Positions 1 to 7,793 of a stretch of 64,000 bases of DNA are shown here, in pieces. This DNA comes from Ruminiclostridium cellobioparum subsp. termitidis CT1112 (GTDB taxonomy: Bacteria; Bacillota; Clostridia; Acetivibrionales; DSM-1351), in the NCBI RefSeq assembly GCF_000350485.1, contig NZ_AORV01000020.1:30684-94683 (forward strand), written 5' to 3'. The notes under the pieces were generated by a model that worked only from the letters and a program-made list of their open reading frames with translations, was not told where the DNA came from and did not search any database. A program made the translations under genes and the position numbers. Numbering within the stretch: position 1 is the first letter of the stretch; each line of letters starts with the position of its first letter.

Positions 1-545
1 TGTATCGGGAAATGCATTAATTGTAATATCTGCGCTTTGACTCACCTTAATATTATTCAGGTCAGTTTCGTCCACAGACAAGTTTGTTACGAGGTTGTCG
101 GTACTCATAATGACAATACTGTCAGTAGCTTTTGATGCATTCTGCTGATTGCTTTCGGTGTCATCGGCAATGGTAACTTTACCGATTACTCCATTAAAAG
201 GTGCAGTTATGGTAGTTTCATCCGTATATGTCAAAAGTACTGCTCCCTTTTTTACAGCCTGTCCTTCAACAGCTTTAACTGTATCTATTGTCTTATCTGA
301 ATCGGCCTCCAATGTTTCCTCATCACCTGACACTATCTCACCCGAACCTGTAACAGATTGTTTAATATCCTGTGTATCCACCGTTAATGTCCTTGTTTGA
401 GCCGAAGTTTGTCCGGCAGCTGTTTTGTTGTTTTTTGCGTTTACAATACCTGGAACCGTCAATACTCCTGCAATAATTACCACTAATAAAACAGCAATAG
501 AAATTAATACCTTTTTACCTTTTTTATTTCTTGATTTCGCACTCA
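1..545 (-). CDS. HlyD/RND-type periplasmic adaptor (membrane fusion protein), 3'-truncated by window edge
   Basis: Reading on the minus strand from an ATG at 545, the first 181 codons are present and the frame is still open at base 1. The protein begins with a basic stretch (KSRNKKGKK) and one hydrophobic segment (about residues 12-32), typical of a single-pass signal anchor. A lipoyl-like half-domain follows, with GSGEIVSGDEETLEAD, VKAVEGQAVKKGAVLLTY and TITAPFNGVIGKV, the hallmark of HlyD/MacA adaptors. Such adaptors couple an inner-membrane ABC or RND pump to export; in Gram-positives they usually pair with MacB-like ATPase/permease genes, which would lie beyond the left edge. The gene follows a response-regulator/kinase operon but is separated from it by a terminator and has its own promoter with 11-bp repeats. 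Family assignment is good; substrate unknown. Confidence 0.85.
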
Positions 546-632
546 TAATTTGCTCCTTTCACGGCCTGCCGCTTCGATTGCGGACTAAATTCAAAGTTTA
601 GTTCAGTTGTTTTTATCTTAACTACAAATGTA

Positions 633-676
633 ATTATAAGTGCAAAACCTTAATCAAACTTTAAATAAACCTTAAG
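633..676 (-). promoter_or_regulatory. Predicted response-regulator-dependent promoter of the HlyD gene
   Basis: Read on the minus strand, three hexamers CTTAAG (671-676), TTTAAA (660-665) and ATTAAG (649-654) recur at exact 11-bp intervals, followed after 10 bp by TATAAT (633-638). There is no good -35 box. The pattern NTTAAG-N5-NTTAAG resembles the direct-repeat box of CiaR-type OmpR-family regulators. The adjacent response regulator (2059-2745) is the obvious candidate binder. The link is inference. Confidence 0.55.
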
Positions 677-720
677 CAAACAATAAAAATTGTTACAAAT
701 TTTTGAACATATTTGAACAT

Positions 721-752
721 AAAAATAACGTATAAAAATTTAAATACGTTAT
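721..752 (-). terminator. Rho-independent terminator after the kinase gene
   Basis: Perfect 9-bp inverted repeat (725-733 with 744-752), followed on the minus strand by a T run. It lies 19 bp past the kinase stop and separates the two-component operon from the HlyD promoter. Confidence 0.6.
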
Positions 753-770
753 CTTTAATGCTGCTTATTT

Positions 771-2066
771 TTACCCTTTGGATAATTTTATAGTAAATAT
801 GCTCCCCTTGGGCTCATTATGTGTGACTTTGATTGTGCCTCCATGCCTGCCCACAATCCAGTCGGCAATCGACAGCCCCAGACCCATGCCTCCCCTTTCC
901 CTGCTGCGTGCCTTATCCTCTCTGAAAAAACGGTCAAATATTTTATCAATATTCTCATCGCTTATACCCATACCCGTGTCTGAAACCGTTATTACAGCTT
1001 TATTGTCCTTGATATTGGTATCTACTGATATCCTGTCCTTTTCATCGGTATACTTGAGTGCATTGTCCAAAAGAATAACCAGAAGCTGGTGTATCCGGCT
1101 TTTATCTGCATTGATATTCATCGGACAATGTAGATTTACTTCCAAAACCTTATTCTGGCTTTCGGCCAAATCCATATAGGGCTGACAGACCGTTTCAACA
1201 AGAGCATCCAGCGAAAACAGATCTTTGTGTATTTCGGTCATCGTAGAATCAGATCTTGCCAGTGTCAGCATATCTGTAATCAGCCTGGAAAGCCAGGAGG
1301 TTTCATCCAAAGCAATAGCTATGCTCTCCGATCTGTCAATTATTTTATCCTCCGGTGAAGTAAGAAGTAATTCCAGTGAGTTCTGAATTATGGTAAGGGG
1401 TGTTCTTAATTCATGTGACACGTTCTCAACAAACTCCACCTGCCTGCTCCAGGACTTTTTTACAGGCTTCATGGTTATTTGAGATAAAATCAGACTTGCC
1501 AAAATGGACATTATGCTAAAGATAATTACACCAACAATCAGAATAAACGAAGTATGCTGCAGCAAATTCCTCTCACCATCTGAATTTATTACCAGCTGCA
1601 TATACAGTTCTTCACCGGCATCGGTCCCGACATTGGTAGTAATACTTCTAAAATAGTATTGATCTCTTATACTTATGGAAACAATACGGTTAAGTTTTTC
1701 TTTATCAAATTCTATATACTTCAGGTATTGATCATAATATGAGTCGTTTACACTCCCAAAATTTATGATGCTGCCGTCCCTGGCTCTTAAAATAGGTATT
1801 ATTCTGGGACTTCTTATGTTTATTGCCGCATTGCCCCTTGGTCTTAAGCCTTCGTCAGGTCTTTTCAAATTAAAATTCTGATCCAGTACAAAACTTTTTA
1901 TGGTACCAAGTGAGTTGTATAATTCAGAATCCAGCTTTGTATAAACTGATTCCCTTATCTGGGCGAAAATGATCAATCCAAACGAAATAAAGATAATTGT
2001 AAAGGCAATTAAATTATATTTCATGTTTTGCAGCTGCTGCCTTCGGATTATATTGTGCTCATTCAT
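771..2066 (-). CDS. Sensor histidine kinase, HisKA/HATPase type
   Basis: 431-residue membrane kinase. It has a TM helix at about 19-37, an extracytoplasmic region of about 130 residues, a second TM at about 172-194, then a dimerisation/phosphoacceptor motif NVSHELRTPLT (His about 218). The ATPase domain shows the N box (LLDNALKYTD), DTGMGISDENIDKIF (G1) and GGMGLGLSIADWIVGRHGG (G2). It autophosphorylates and passes phosphate to the regulator encoded just upstream; the regulator stop overlaps this ATG by 8 bp, so the two are translationally coupled. No recognisable HAMP motif was seen between TM2 and HisKA. The neighbouring HlyD exporter suggests sensing of a toxic compound or envelope stress, as for CutS/CiaH-like systems, but the signal is unknown. 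Confidence 0.9.
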   Translation of the reverse strand: MNEHNIIRRQQLQNMKYNLIAFTIIFISFGLIIFAQIRESVYTKLDSELYNSLGTIKSFVLDQNFNLKRPDEGLRPRGNAAINIRSPRIIPILRARDGSIINFGSVNDSYYDQYLKYIEFDKEKLNRIVSISIRDQYYFRSITTNVGTDAGEELYMQLVINSDGERNLLQHTSFILIVGVIIFSIMSILASLILSQITMKPVKKSWSRQVEFVENVSHELRTPLTIIQNSLELLLTSPEDKIIDRSESIAIALDETSWLSRLITDMLTLARSDSTMTEIHKDLFSLDALVETVCQPYMDLAESQNKVLEVNLHCPMNINADKSRIHQLLVILLDNALKYTDEKDRISVDTNIKDNKAVITVSDTGMGISDENIDKIFDRFFREDKARSRERGGMGLGLSIADWIVGRHGGTIKVTHNEPKGSIFTIKLSKG

Positions 2067-2745
2067 TCTCTTCTCCGCTGTCAGTAATCATATAACCAAT
2101 TCCCCGCACTGTTTTAATATATTTATCATACCCGCTGCTTTTCAAAATTTTGCGGATATTACTGGTATAAACATCAACAACGGTCATTGTCGTGTCTGAA
2201 TCAAAGCCCCATATCCTGTCAAATATCTGTTTTTTAGTTAGAATAGTGTTTTTATTGCTTACGAGATATTCCAGAACATCAAACTGCTTTCCCTGAAAAG
2301 CCAGTTCTTCATTCCCAACCCGTGCTGTTCTGTTGTTGAGATTTAAAGTCAGTCCCTTAAAACTTAGAATATGTTCCTTCAATGCTCCTTTGGAGCGTCT
2401 CATTAATGACTCAATCCTTACTAAAAGTTCCTGCCGGTGGAAGGGCTTGACAAGATAATCATCAGCTCCCAGCTTGAAACCTTTCACCTTGTCATCAATT
2501 CCATCCTTTGCAGTCAGCATGATAACAGGCGTTTTAATTCCCTTGTCCCTTAAGGCAGCCAGGACGTTGTAACCATCCCTTTTGGGCATCATAACATCCA
2601 GAATCACCACATCATATATATTCTGTTCTGCCAGATACAGCCCTTCTTCACCGTCAAAGGCCTGCTCATAATCAAAGGTACCGCCTATATTACTGCAAAT
2701 TGCATTTGAAAGCAGCTTATCATCCTCAATCACAAGTGCACGCAT
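2059..2745 (-). CDS. OmpR/PhoB-family response regulator
   Basis: Receiver domain (MRALVIEDDKLLS; phosphoacceptor Asp about 50 in VVILDVMMP; conserved Lys in LGADDYLVKPF) followed by a C-terminal winged helix (about 130-225: KQFDVLEYLVSNKNTILTKKQIFDRIWG, TVRGIGYMI). I start it at 2745 rather than the longer open frame at 2793, because GGAG lies 8 bp before this ATG and the receiver fold begins exactly here. First gene of a two-gene operon with the kinase. It probably binds 11-bp spaced direct repeats, such as those ahead of the HlyD gene. Family certain, target inferred. Confidence 0.9.
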   Translation of the reverse strand: MRALVIEDDKLLSNAICSNIGGTFDYEQAFDGEEGLYLAEQNIYDVVILDVMMPKRDGYNVLAALRDKGIKTPVIMLTAKDGIDDKVKGFKLGADDYLVKPFHRQELLVRIESLMRRSKGALKEHILSFKGLTLNLNNRTARVGNEELAFQGKQFDVLEYLVSNKNTILTKKQIFDRIWGFDSDTTMTVVDVYTSNIRKILKSSGYDKYIKTVRGIGYMITDSGEENE

Positions 2746-2856
2746 AAATTCTTCTCCAAATAAGTTTAGTATGCGTTTTTCAGAGGAAAACATTCATTTA
2801 CTACTGTTAATGCCCTCCCGTGACTGAATGAAATCTACTCTATAGCAAAGCACAGA

Positions 2857-3465
2857 CTACTTTGCCTCGTCCTGCCTCAATTTCCCCAGAGCACCTCCAG
2901 GATGCCATTTGATATATTGCTTTGGTGTAATATTTTTTTTATTTTGCAGCATTATACTGAGGCCCTGCAGGACAATAATTTCAGCAATTATTGATGCTCT
3001 GGGGGCCCTGTTCAGGGAATCCCCCTCGTTAACAACCCCGGCAAACAGAAAAACATCCGAATTTTCAGCCAGCCAGGAATTTTTTTGTCCCGTTACACCT
3101 ATAATCTTAGCTCCGTTGCTTTTTAGTGTCGAAACCGTCGCTTTCAACTCTGCGGTTTCTCCGCTGTTTGATATGGCTATTACGACATCTCCGTCCATTA
3201 CCTGGCCCGATGAGCCGTGAACGGCCTCAGTACCGTGCAGTTCGTAGGCAGGTGTTCCCGTGGAAGACAGCAGGGATGCAATGTAGCCGGCAACATGCCC
3301 CGGCTTGCCAATCCCGGTAATATGAACCCTTTTTCCCTCTTCTTCGGCATCCCCTATCAAGCTGACGGCAGCCTCGTAAAAGTCATCGCCTATTTTATCT
3401 ATTAAATCTTCCGTCTCGCTTATAACGGTAGAAAGGAAATACTTCAATACGTCCTTTTCATTCAT
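2857..3465 (-). CDS. Single-domain SIS sugar-phosphate isomerase (arabinose-5-phosphate isomerase/hexuloisomerase-like), copy 1
   Basis: 202 residues, essentially a lone SIS domain without the CBS pair of KdsD/GutQ. Visible motifs are HITGIGKPGHVA (about 50-60, matching the catalytic-Lys loop of KdsD), STGTPAYELHGTEAVHG, ISNSGETAEL (SIS phosphate-binding loop) and C-terminal WHPGGALGKL (the His-Pro-Gly-Gly-x-Leu-Gly motif typical of D-arabinose-5-phosphate isomerases). Known relatives interconvert aldose- and ketose-5-phosphates; 6-phospho-3-hexuloisomerase is the main alternative. It lies 17 bp after a PfkB kinase gene in the same operon, and a paralogous kinase-isomerase pair occurs at 15775-17416. 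I infer it isomerises the product of that kinase. No CMP-Kdo or LPS genes are nearby, so a catabolic role is more likely than Kdo synthesis. Confidence 0.75.
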   Translation of the reverse strand: MNEKDVLKYFLSTVISETEDLIDKIGDDFYEAAVSLIGDAEEEGKRVHITGIGKPGHVAGYIASLLSSTGTPAYELHGTEAVHGSSGQVMDGDVVIAISNSGETAELKATVSTLKSNGAKIIGVTGQKNSWLAENSDVFLFAGVVNEGDSLNRAPRASIIAEIIVLQGLSIMLQNKKNITPKQYIKWHPGGALGKLRQDEAK

Positions 3466-3482
3466 AGCTGTTCCCGCCTTTG

Positions 3483-4454
3483 TTATAAATTATTTTTATG
3501 AGCTTCCATCAAAGCAAGCACTTCTGCCCTGAAGGGAAGTGACGGCTGTGCACCCATTCTGGATACGGTGATTGTGGCAGTATAGCTTGCAAACAAAATT
3601 GCTTCTTCCTCAACCATATCCGAGCATATTGCCGTACAAAACGCTCCGATAAATGAATCTCCCGCTGCGGTGGGATCCTTGACCTCCACAATATCAATAC
3701 ACGGCTGGTATATGAATTTTTCTGCATTTATCAGTGCCGCTCCGTTACTTCCCAGAGTGATGATTACATTTTTGACGCCTTTTTTTAAAAGCACTTCAGC
3801 AGCAGCCTTTATCGTTTCAGTATCCACACCGCTTTTCGAAGTGTTTACTTTAATTCCCGTGAGATCGGCGGCTTCATGTTCATTGGGGGATATGTATGTC
3901 AACTTTTTCAGGAGAGAATGGCTTAATGGCGCCGAAGGAGCGGAGTTCAGCATGATGGGAACATTCTTTTCATAAGCCATATCCGCAACTGCCTCATTAA
4001 CTTCCATAGGAATTTCCAGTTGAAGCATCACCATATCATAATTTTCTATCTCATCCCTCAGAAATTCCACGTCTTCTGTTGTAAGTGCCATATTGGCACC
4101 CGGTATCAGCAGAATCCTGTTTTTTGATTTCTGCCCCTCCTTCAATTCCAGCATTATATTTCCTACACCCGTCGGTGCGTCCGGGTCCCTGATAACATGT
4201 CTTATATCTATACCGGCTTTGCCGGCTGAACCAATCAGCATTTCACCAAAAATATCCTTCCCTACCTTTCCCACCATCGTTACATCTGCTCCCAGTAAAG
4301 CCGCCTGTACTGCCTGATTTGCTCCCTTTCCTCCGGGTGCTGTGCTAAAATCAATACCTATTGTGGTCTCTCCTTCATTGGGCAGCCTTCCGGTGGTTGA
4401 AATAAGATCCATAATAAAGCTCCCGACTATGAGCAGCTTGGGCTTGTTTTCCAT
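3483..4454 (-). CDS. PfkB-family (ribokinase-like) sugar kinase, copy 1
   Basis: About 323 residues from the ATG at 4454, chosen over the frame opening at 4487 because AGGAG lies 7 bp upstream and family proteins start at KPKLLIVGSF. PfkB signatures: GSFIMDLISTTGRLPNEGET, the N-terminal GGKGANQAVQAALLGA motif (sugar/dimer lid) and the C-terminal DPTAAGDSFIGAF anion hole with catalytic Asp. ATP-dependent phosphorylation of a furanose is expected; ribokinase is the closest recognisable relative. It sits between GH172 and the SIS isomerase in one operon, so the substrate is probably the monosaccharide freed by GH172. A predicted LacI operator lies about 30 bp before the start. Substrate not determinable from sequence. 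Confidence 0.85.
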   Translation of the reverse strand: MENKPKLLIVGSFIMDLISTTGRLPNEGETTIGIDFSTAPGGKGANQAVQAALLGADVTMVGKVGKDIFGEMLIGSAGKAGIDIRHVIRDPDAPTGVGNIMLELKEGQKSKNRILLIPGANMALTTEDVEFLRDEIENYDMVMLQLEIPMEVNEAVADMAYEKNVPIMLNSAPSAPLSHSLLKKLTYISPNEHEAADLTGIKVNTSKSGVDTETIKAAAEVLLKKGVKNVIITLGSNGAALINAEKFIYQPCIDIVEVKDPTAAGDSFIGAFCTAICSDMVEEEAILFASYTATITVSRMGAQPSLPFRAEVLALMEAHKNNL

Positions 4455-4482
4455 AAATTTGCTCCTTTCTTCGTACAGTTTC

Positions 4483-4496
4483 TGCAATCGATTCTA
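4483..4496. promoter_or_regulatory. Candidate LacI-type operator ahead of PfkB copy 1
   Basis: TGCAATCGATTCTA, a pseudo-palindrome centred on ATCGAT, lies between the GH172 stop and the kinase start. It matches 12 of 14 positions with the site at 5662-5675, so both are probably read by the LacI regulator at 5798-6808. Confidence 0.45.
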
Positions 4497-4502
4497 CAAG
4501 GA

Positions 4503-5630
4503 TCAGACTTTTAACTGCCCGGGATTGTCATGGGCAAAAACCTTTTTAAAGTTTTTTTCATTGAAGCCGTTGATGTCGGGCAAAGGAAGTCTGTCTTTCA
4601 CCTGGGGCACAGGTATCTGTTTTTTATGAGGCTCGGTCTGATACCAGTATGCCGTTGATGAAATGTCATCACTGCGGTGGTTGTTATGTCCGTGTTCAAT
4701 AGTCACTTTTATGCTTTTCCTGAATACGATGGGATCCAGAATATGATACCTGTAAGTGGATATTTTTCCGCCCCAGTTTGGACCTCCTCCCATGATCAGC
4801 CCGTGATACGGGGTGCATATTTCCTGCTGGGGGCACCATGCGGTATTGAAATAGTCTTCTGTTCCTGTCCCGTGAAGTGACGGCGGCCATTTCTCCCCGT
4901 CAATGAAAATCATATCGTCTCCCTCGCCATACCAGTTCCATTCCTTTGTAAATCTCAGGTTATGCACATTAAAGTTGCAGCCCACATAGTGTCCTTCTCC
5001 TTCTGCATCAAGAATTACATAGTTCCCTTCCCCGGTGGTATTTTTACCGCCGAATTCAAACTCTGCGTTATCCATATCCCTGTCCGGGACTCCGTCGGTG
5101 GGACATTGTCTTGACCAATGGGCGTGGAACCTCAAATCATTGGTTTTTATTTCACATTCCTCGTAATTCACATAGAAATAAAACTTTATGGCGTTATTTG
5201 CGTCACTTGTTATTTCTATTCTGGCCTCACTTTCAAAGGGCATGGGGAAAAAGCAGTTAAAGGCTTTACCGTCTTCCGGACTCATCATAAGATATTCGGA
5301 GGTAAAATTCCTTGTTATGCCGTGCCCCATTCCGAAAAAGTCACCTATGGGAACCTCTATACTTGGATTTTCCTCTTTGTCCCAGTATGCCCTGATCACA
5401 ATTTTGCGCGGCAGGAACTCCTCTTCGGCTACTTCCATTCCGTCTGTAGCCATAGTCATCCAGATATGTCTTATATAGCCCGAACCTTTTACATTAAATA
5501 TTTCAGTTGACGTACCCGGCAGCAGAGTATAGTAATCCTTGTTCCCGCCTGTTCTGTCATAGCTTGAAATTCTTCTGGTGGTACCGTTTTTCTTCTGACA
5601 AATACTTAAACTTCTGTTATCGTTAAGCAT
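4503..5630 (-). CDS. GH172 (DUF2961) glycoside hydrolase
   Basis: 375 residues from the ATG at 5630 (GGAGG 5 bp upstream; the earlier in-frame ATG at 5642 overlaps that ribosome binding site). The DUF2961 fold is recognisable by KGSGYIRHIWMT near the N-terminus, VPIGDFFGMGHG, YGEGDDMIFIDGE and the conserved LHGTGTEDYFNTAW segment carrying a proposed catalytic Glu. No signal peptide, so cytoplasmic. Characterised GH172 members act on fructofuranose or D-arabinofuranose linkages (difructose dianhydride enzymes and D-arabinofuranosidases, from general knowledge). First gene of the operon GH172-PfkB-SIS, preceded by a LacI-type operator. This order is consistent with hydrolysis, phosphorylation, then isomerisation of one pentose or ketose. 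Size is typical for the family. Confidence 0.82.
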   Translation of the reverse strand: MLNDNRSLSICQKKNGTTRRISSYDRTGGNKDYYTLLPGTSTEIFNVKGSGYIRHIWMTMATDGMEVAEEEFLPRKIVIRAYWDKEENPSIEVPIGDFFGMGHGITRNFTSEYLMMSPEDGKAFNCFFPMPFESEARIEITSDANNAIKFYFYVNYEECEIKTNDLRFHAHWSRQCPTDGVPDRDMDNAEFEFGGKNTTGEGNYVILDAEGEGHYVGCNFNVHNLRFTKEWNWYGEGDDMIFIDGEKWPPSLHGTGTEDYFNTAWCPQQEICTPYHGLIMGGGPNWGGKISTYRYHILDPIVFRKSIKVTIEHGHNNHRSDDISSTAYWYQTEPHKKQIPVPQVKDRLPLPDINGFNEKNFKKVFAHDNPGQLKV

Positions 5631-5661
5631 AGGATCCTCCATTTTTTTACCATTTAGTGTG

Positions 5662-5675
5662 TGAAATCGATTCCA
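5662..5675. promoter_or_regulatory. Candidate LacI-type operator ahead of GH172
   Basis: TGAAATCGATTCCA, pseudo-palindromic around ATCGAT, 32 bp before the GH172 start and downstream of the lacI-type gene. Its twin is at 4483-4496. Binding is inferred. Confidence 0.45.
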
Positions 5676-5797
5676 TATACATTTGAGATTATCCTGCCGG
5701 GCTGCTGCCCTTTAATTTATTGCAAATAACACTCAGAATTATTACAAATTTATATGGCTGATTTCTTTTGAATTATTGTTAAGAAAATTATGAACTG

Positions 5798-6808
5798 TTA
5801 GCCTAGCTGCACGCTTGAATCCCGGACTACCAGCCTGGGAAGCAATCTGACCCTTTTCTTTTCACTGCTTTCGTTCAGGATATTATCCATGAGTATCTGT
5901 GCGGCATTTCGCCCTATTTCCTCCTGCATCATTGCCACAGAAGACAGCTTGGGAGTCACCCTGATTGCCGATTGTGTATTATCCATGCCCACTACTGCCA
6001 TATCGTCGGGTATCCGCAGGCCCGACTCCTCCAAGGCACTCATGGCACCTATGGCCATAAGGTCATTTGCTGCGACTATGGCAGACGGAAGGCTTTCCCG
6101 CTTTAACAATTCCCTTGTGCACATATAGCCTCCGCTTTCAGTGTAATTTGATTGCAGGATGTATTTCTCGTTGATCCTTAACCCCGCGTCAATAATCGCA
6201 TCCCTGTATCCTAAAAAACGCTCGTGGCCGGTTTGTTCCTCCATATTTCCGCCCATAAAGGCAATTTTCTCATGTCCCTGCTTCAGTAAATGCTCGGTAG
6301 CCATTTTAATGCCAAGATAGGTATCAACATGAACATAGTCGAAGCTGTCATTTTTATGTGCAGATTCATACTTATTGGTTATGACCACCGGTACATTCAG
6401 AGAATTGATTGCCTTTATATTTTTTTCACAAAAATTGAAGGAAACCATTATCATGCCGTCTGCAATTTTTCCCTTAACATTTTGTATTGCCTTCAATTCC
6501 TCATCCAGACTGTGTTTTGTATAAATAAGTATCATGAGATAATCATATTTCTCAAGTATGCTGTTGACACCGTATATCATATCAAAATAAAAAGGATTGC
6601 ATATGTCGGGTATTGCCAGAACTATTCTTTTTGTCCTTTTGGAGCGCAGCATCTTGGCTGAAGAATCCGGTATATAGTTCAGTTCCTGTGCAACTTTTTG
6701 AATCTGGCTTTTTGTTCTTTCATCACAATATCCACTGCCATTAAGGGCTCTTGATACTGTGGAAGCCGATACACCTGCTTTTTTTGCAATATCATATATT
6801 GTACTCAT
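5798..6808 (-). CDS. LacI-family transcriptional regulator 1
   Basis: 336 residues. N-terminal HTH and hinge: STIYDIAKKAGVSASTVSRALNGSGYCDERTKSQI, then a periplasmic-binding-protein-like effector domain (IVLAIPDICNPFYFDMIYGV, DGMIMVSF, GHEKIAFMGG, AIVAANDLMAIGAMSAL). Typical full length. It lies between the ABC permease genes and GH172, all on the minus strand, and most likely represses GH172-PfkB-SIS in the absence of sugar through the two ATCGAT-centred sites. The effector is unknown; a free or phosphorylated pentose/ketose is plausible from the neighbours. Confidence 0.92.
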   Translation of the reverse strand: MSTIYDIAKKAGVSASTVSRALNGSGYCDERTKSQIQKVAQELNYIPDSSAKMLRSKRTKRIVLAIPDICNPFYFDMIYGVNSILEKYDYLMILIYTKHSLDEELKAIQNVKGKIADGMIMVSFNFCEKNIKAINSLNVPVVITNKYESAHKNDSFDYVHVDTYLGIKMATEHLLKQGHEKIAFMGGNMEEQTGHERFLGYRDAIIDAGLRINEKYILQSNYTESGGYMCTRELLKRESLPSAIVAANDLMAIGAMSALEESGLRIPDDMAVVGMDNTQSAIRVTPKLSSVAMMQEEIGRNAAQILMDNILNESSEKKRVRLLPRLVVRDSSVQLG

Positions 6809-6962
6809 TCATATTACTCCCGTATCATTATAATTTGTCCTGGCTAATATCATTTATATAATACTATACCTTGCCTCTTCACTACAACAATACGGAGGAT
6901 ATTTACACCGGGTATCCAGGCTGCCGGCGGATGGGCTCCAGGTTTAAACCAATCCCGTGTTT

Positions 6963-7793
6963 TTACTTGAGCCCGCTCATTTTTATCCCTTCCACCAGAT
7001 GCTTCTGCAGTGCAAAGAATATTATTATGATTGGTATTACGGTGATGACTCCGGAGGCCATGATTGCATTCCAGGGCGTATCCGAACGGCCTACAAAGTT
7101 TGCAAGAGCAACCTGGAGCACCCACATGCTTTGTTTTTGGGTTACAATTAAAGGCCAGAGATAATTATTCCAGTTTGCTATAAAGAATGCCACTCCCAAA
7201 GTCACGCTTATTGATTTTGACAAAGGCAAAAATATTTTTGTGAAAATACCCAGGTACGAGCATCCGTCTATTGTTGCGGCCTCTTCCAAATCATCGGGCA
7301 TTGTTATGAAAAACTGTCTGTAAAGGAATATCCCGTATGCGTGCGGGATTGCCGGTATAATAATACCTTTGAATGAATTAAGCCAATCAAACTGCTTCAT
7401 TAATATGAACAGAGGTATGGTAATCACGGAAAAAGGTATCATTAAAGTACTTATGATCCAAAGGAACATACCCTTTTTGCCAACAAAATCGAGCCTGGCC
7501 AATGCATATCCCGACATAGCATGGAATACCAGGGCTACCAGTGTTACAACCGTCGAAACAAAAAGAGAGTTTGAAAAATATCTCCCAAAATTCTCATTTA
7601 ATGCAGTTGTATAGCCATCCATGGTAAATGTGCCGGGTATGATTTTCATATCAAACACATCTGATTTGGGCTTTACGGATGATATGAACATCATGTAGAT
7701 GGGAAAAACCACCATTATTCCTAAAATCGCCGCAATTACGACTTTTGTAATATATATCTTTCTATTTCTTTTTGCTTCCAGTGTTTTACTCAT
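6963..7793 (-). CDS. CUT1 carbohydrate ABC transporter permease, MalG/AraQ type
   Basis: 276 residues with six predicted TM helices and the cytoplasmic EAA loop (EEAATIDGCSYLGIFTKIFLPLSKS) that contacts the ATPase. The C-terminus GIKMSGLK is typical of MalG-like subunits. Overlaps the upstream permease gene by 8 bp (coupled translation). Forms the channel with the 7786-8712 product. No ATPase gene is present in this locus, so a shared MsmX/MsiK-type ATPase encoded elsewhere must energise it. Confidence 0.92.
   Translation of the reverse strand: MSKTLEAKRNRKIYITKVVIAAILGIMVVFPIYMMFISSVKPKSDVFDMKIIPGTFTMDGYTTALNENFGRYFSNSLFVSTVVTLVALVFHAMSGYALARLDFVGKKGMFLWIISTLMIPFSVITIPLFILMKQFDWLNSFKGIIIPAIPHAYGIFLYRQFFITMPDDLEEAATIDGCSYLGIFTKIFLPLSKSISVTLGVAFFIANWNNYLWPLIVTQKQSMWVLQVALANFVGRSDTPWNAIMASGVITVIPIIIIFFALQKHLVEGIKMSGLK

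Noticed and set aside
2857..3465. Kdo/LPS biosynthesis role for the SIS enzyme.
   Set aside because: No other Kdo genes, no CBS domains, Gram-positive context and a catabolic neighbourhood.
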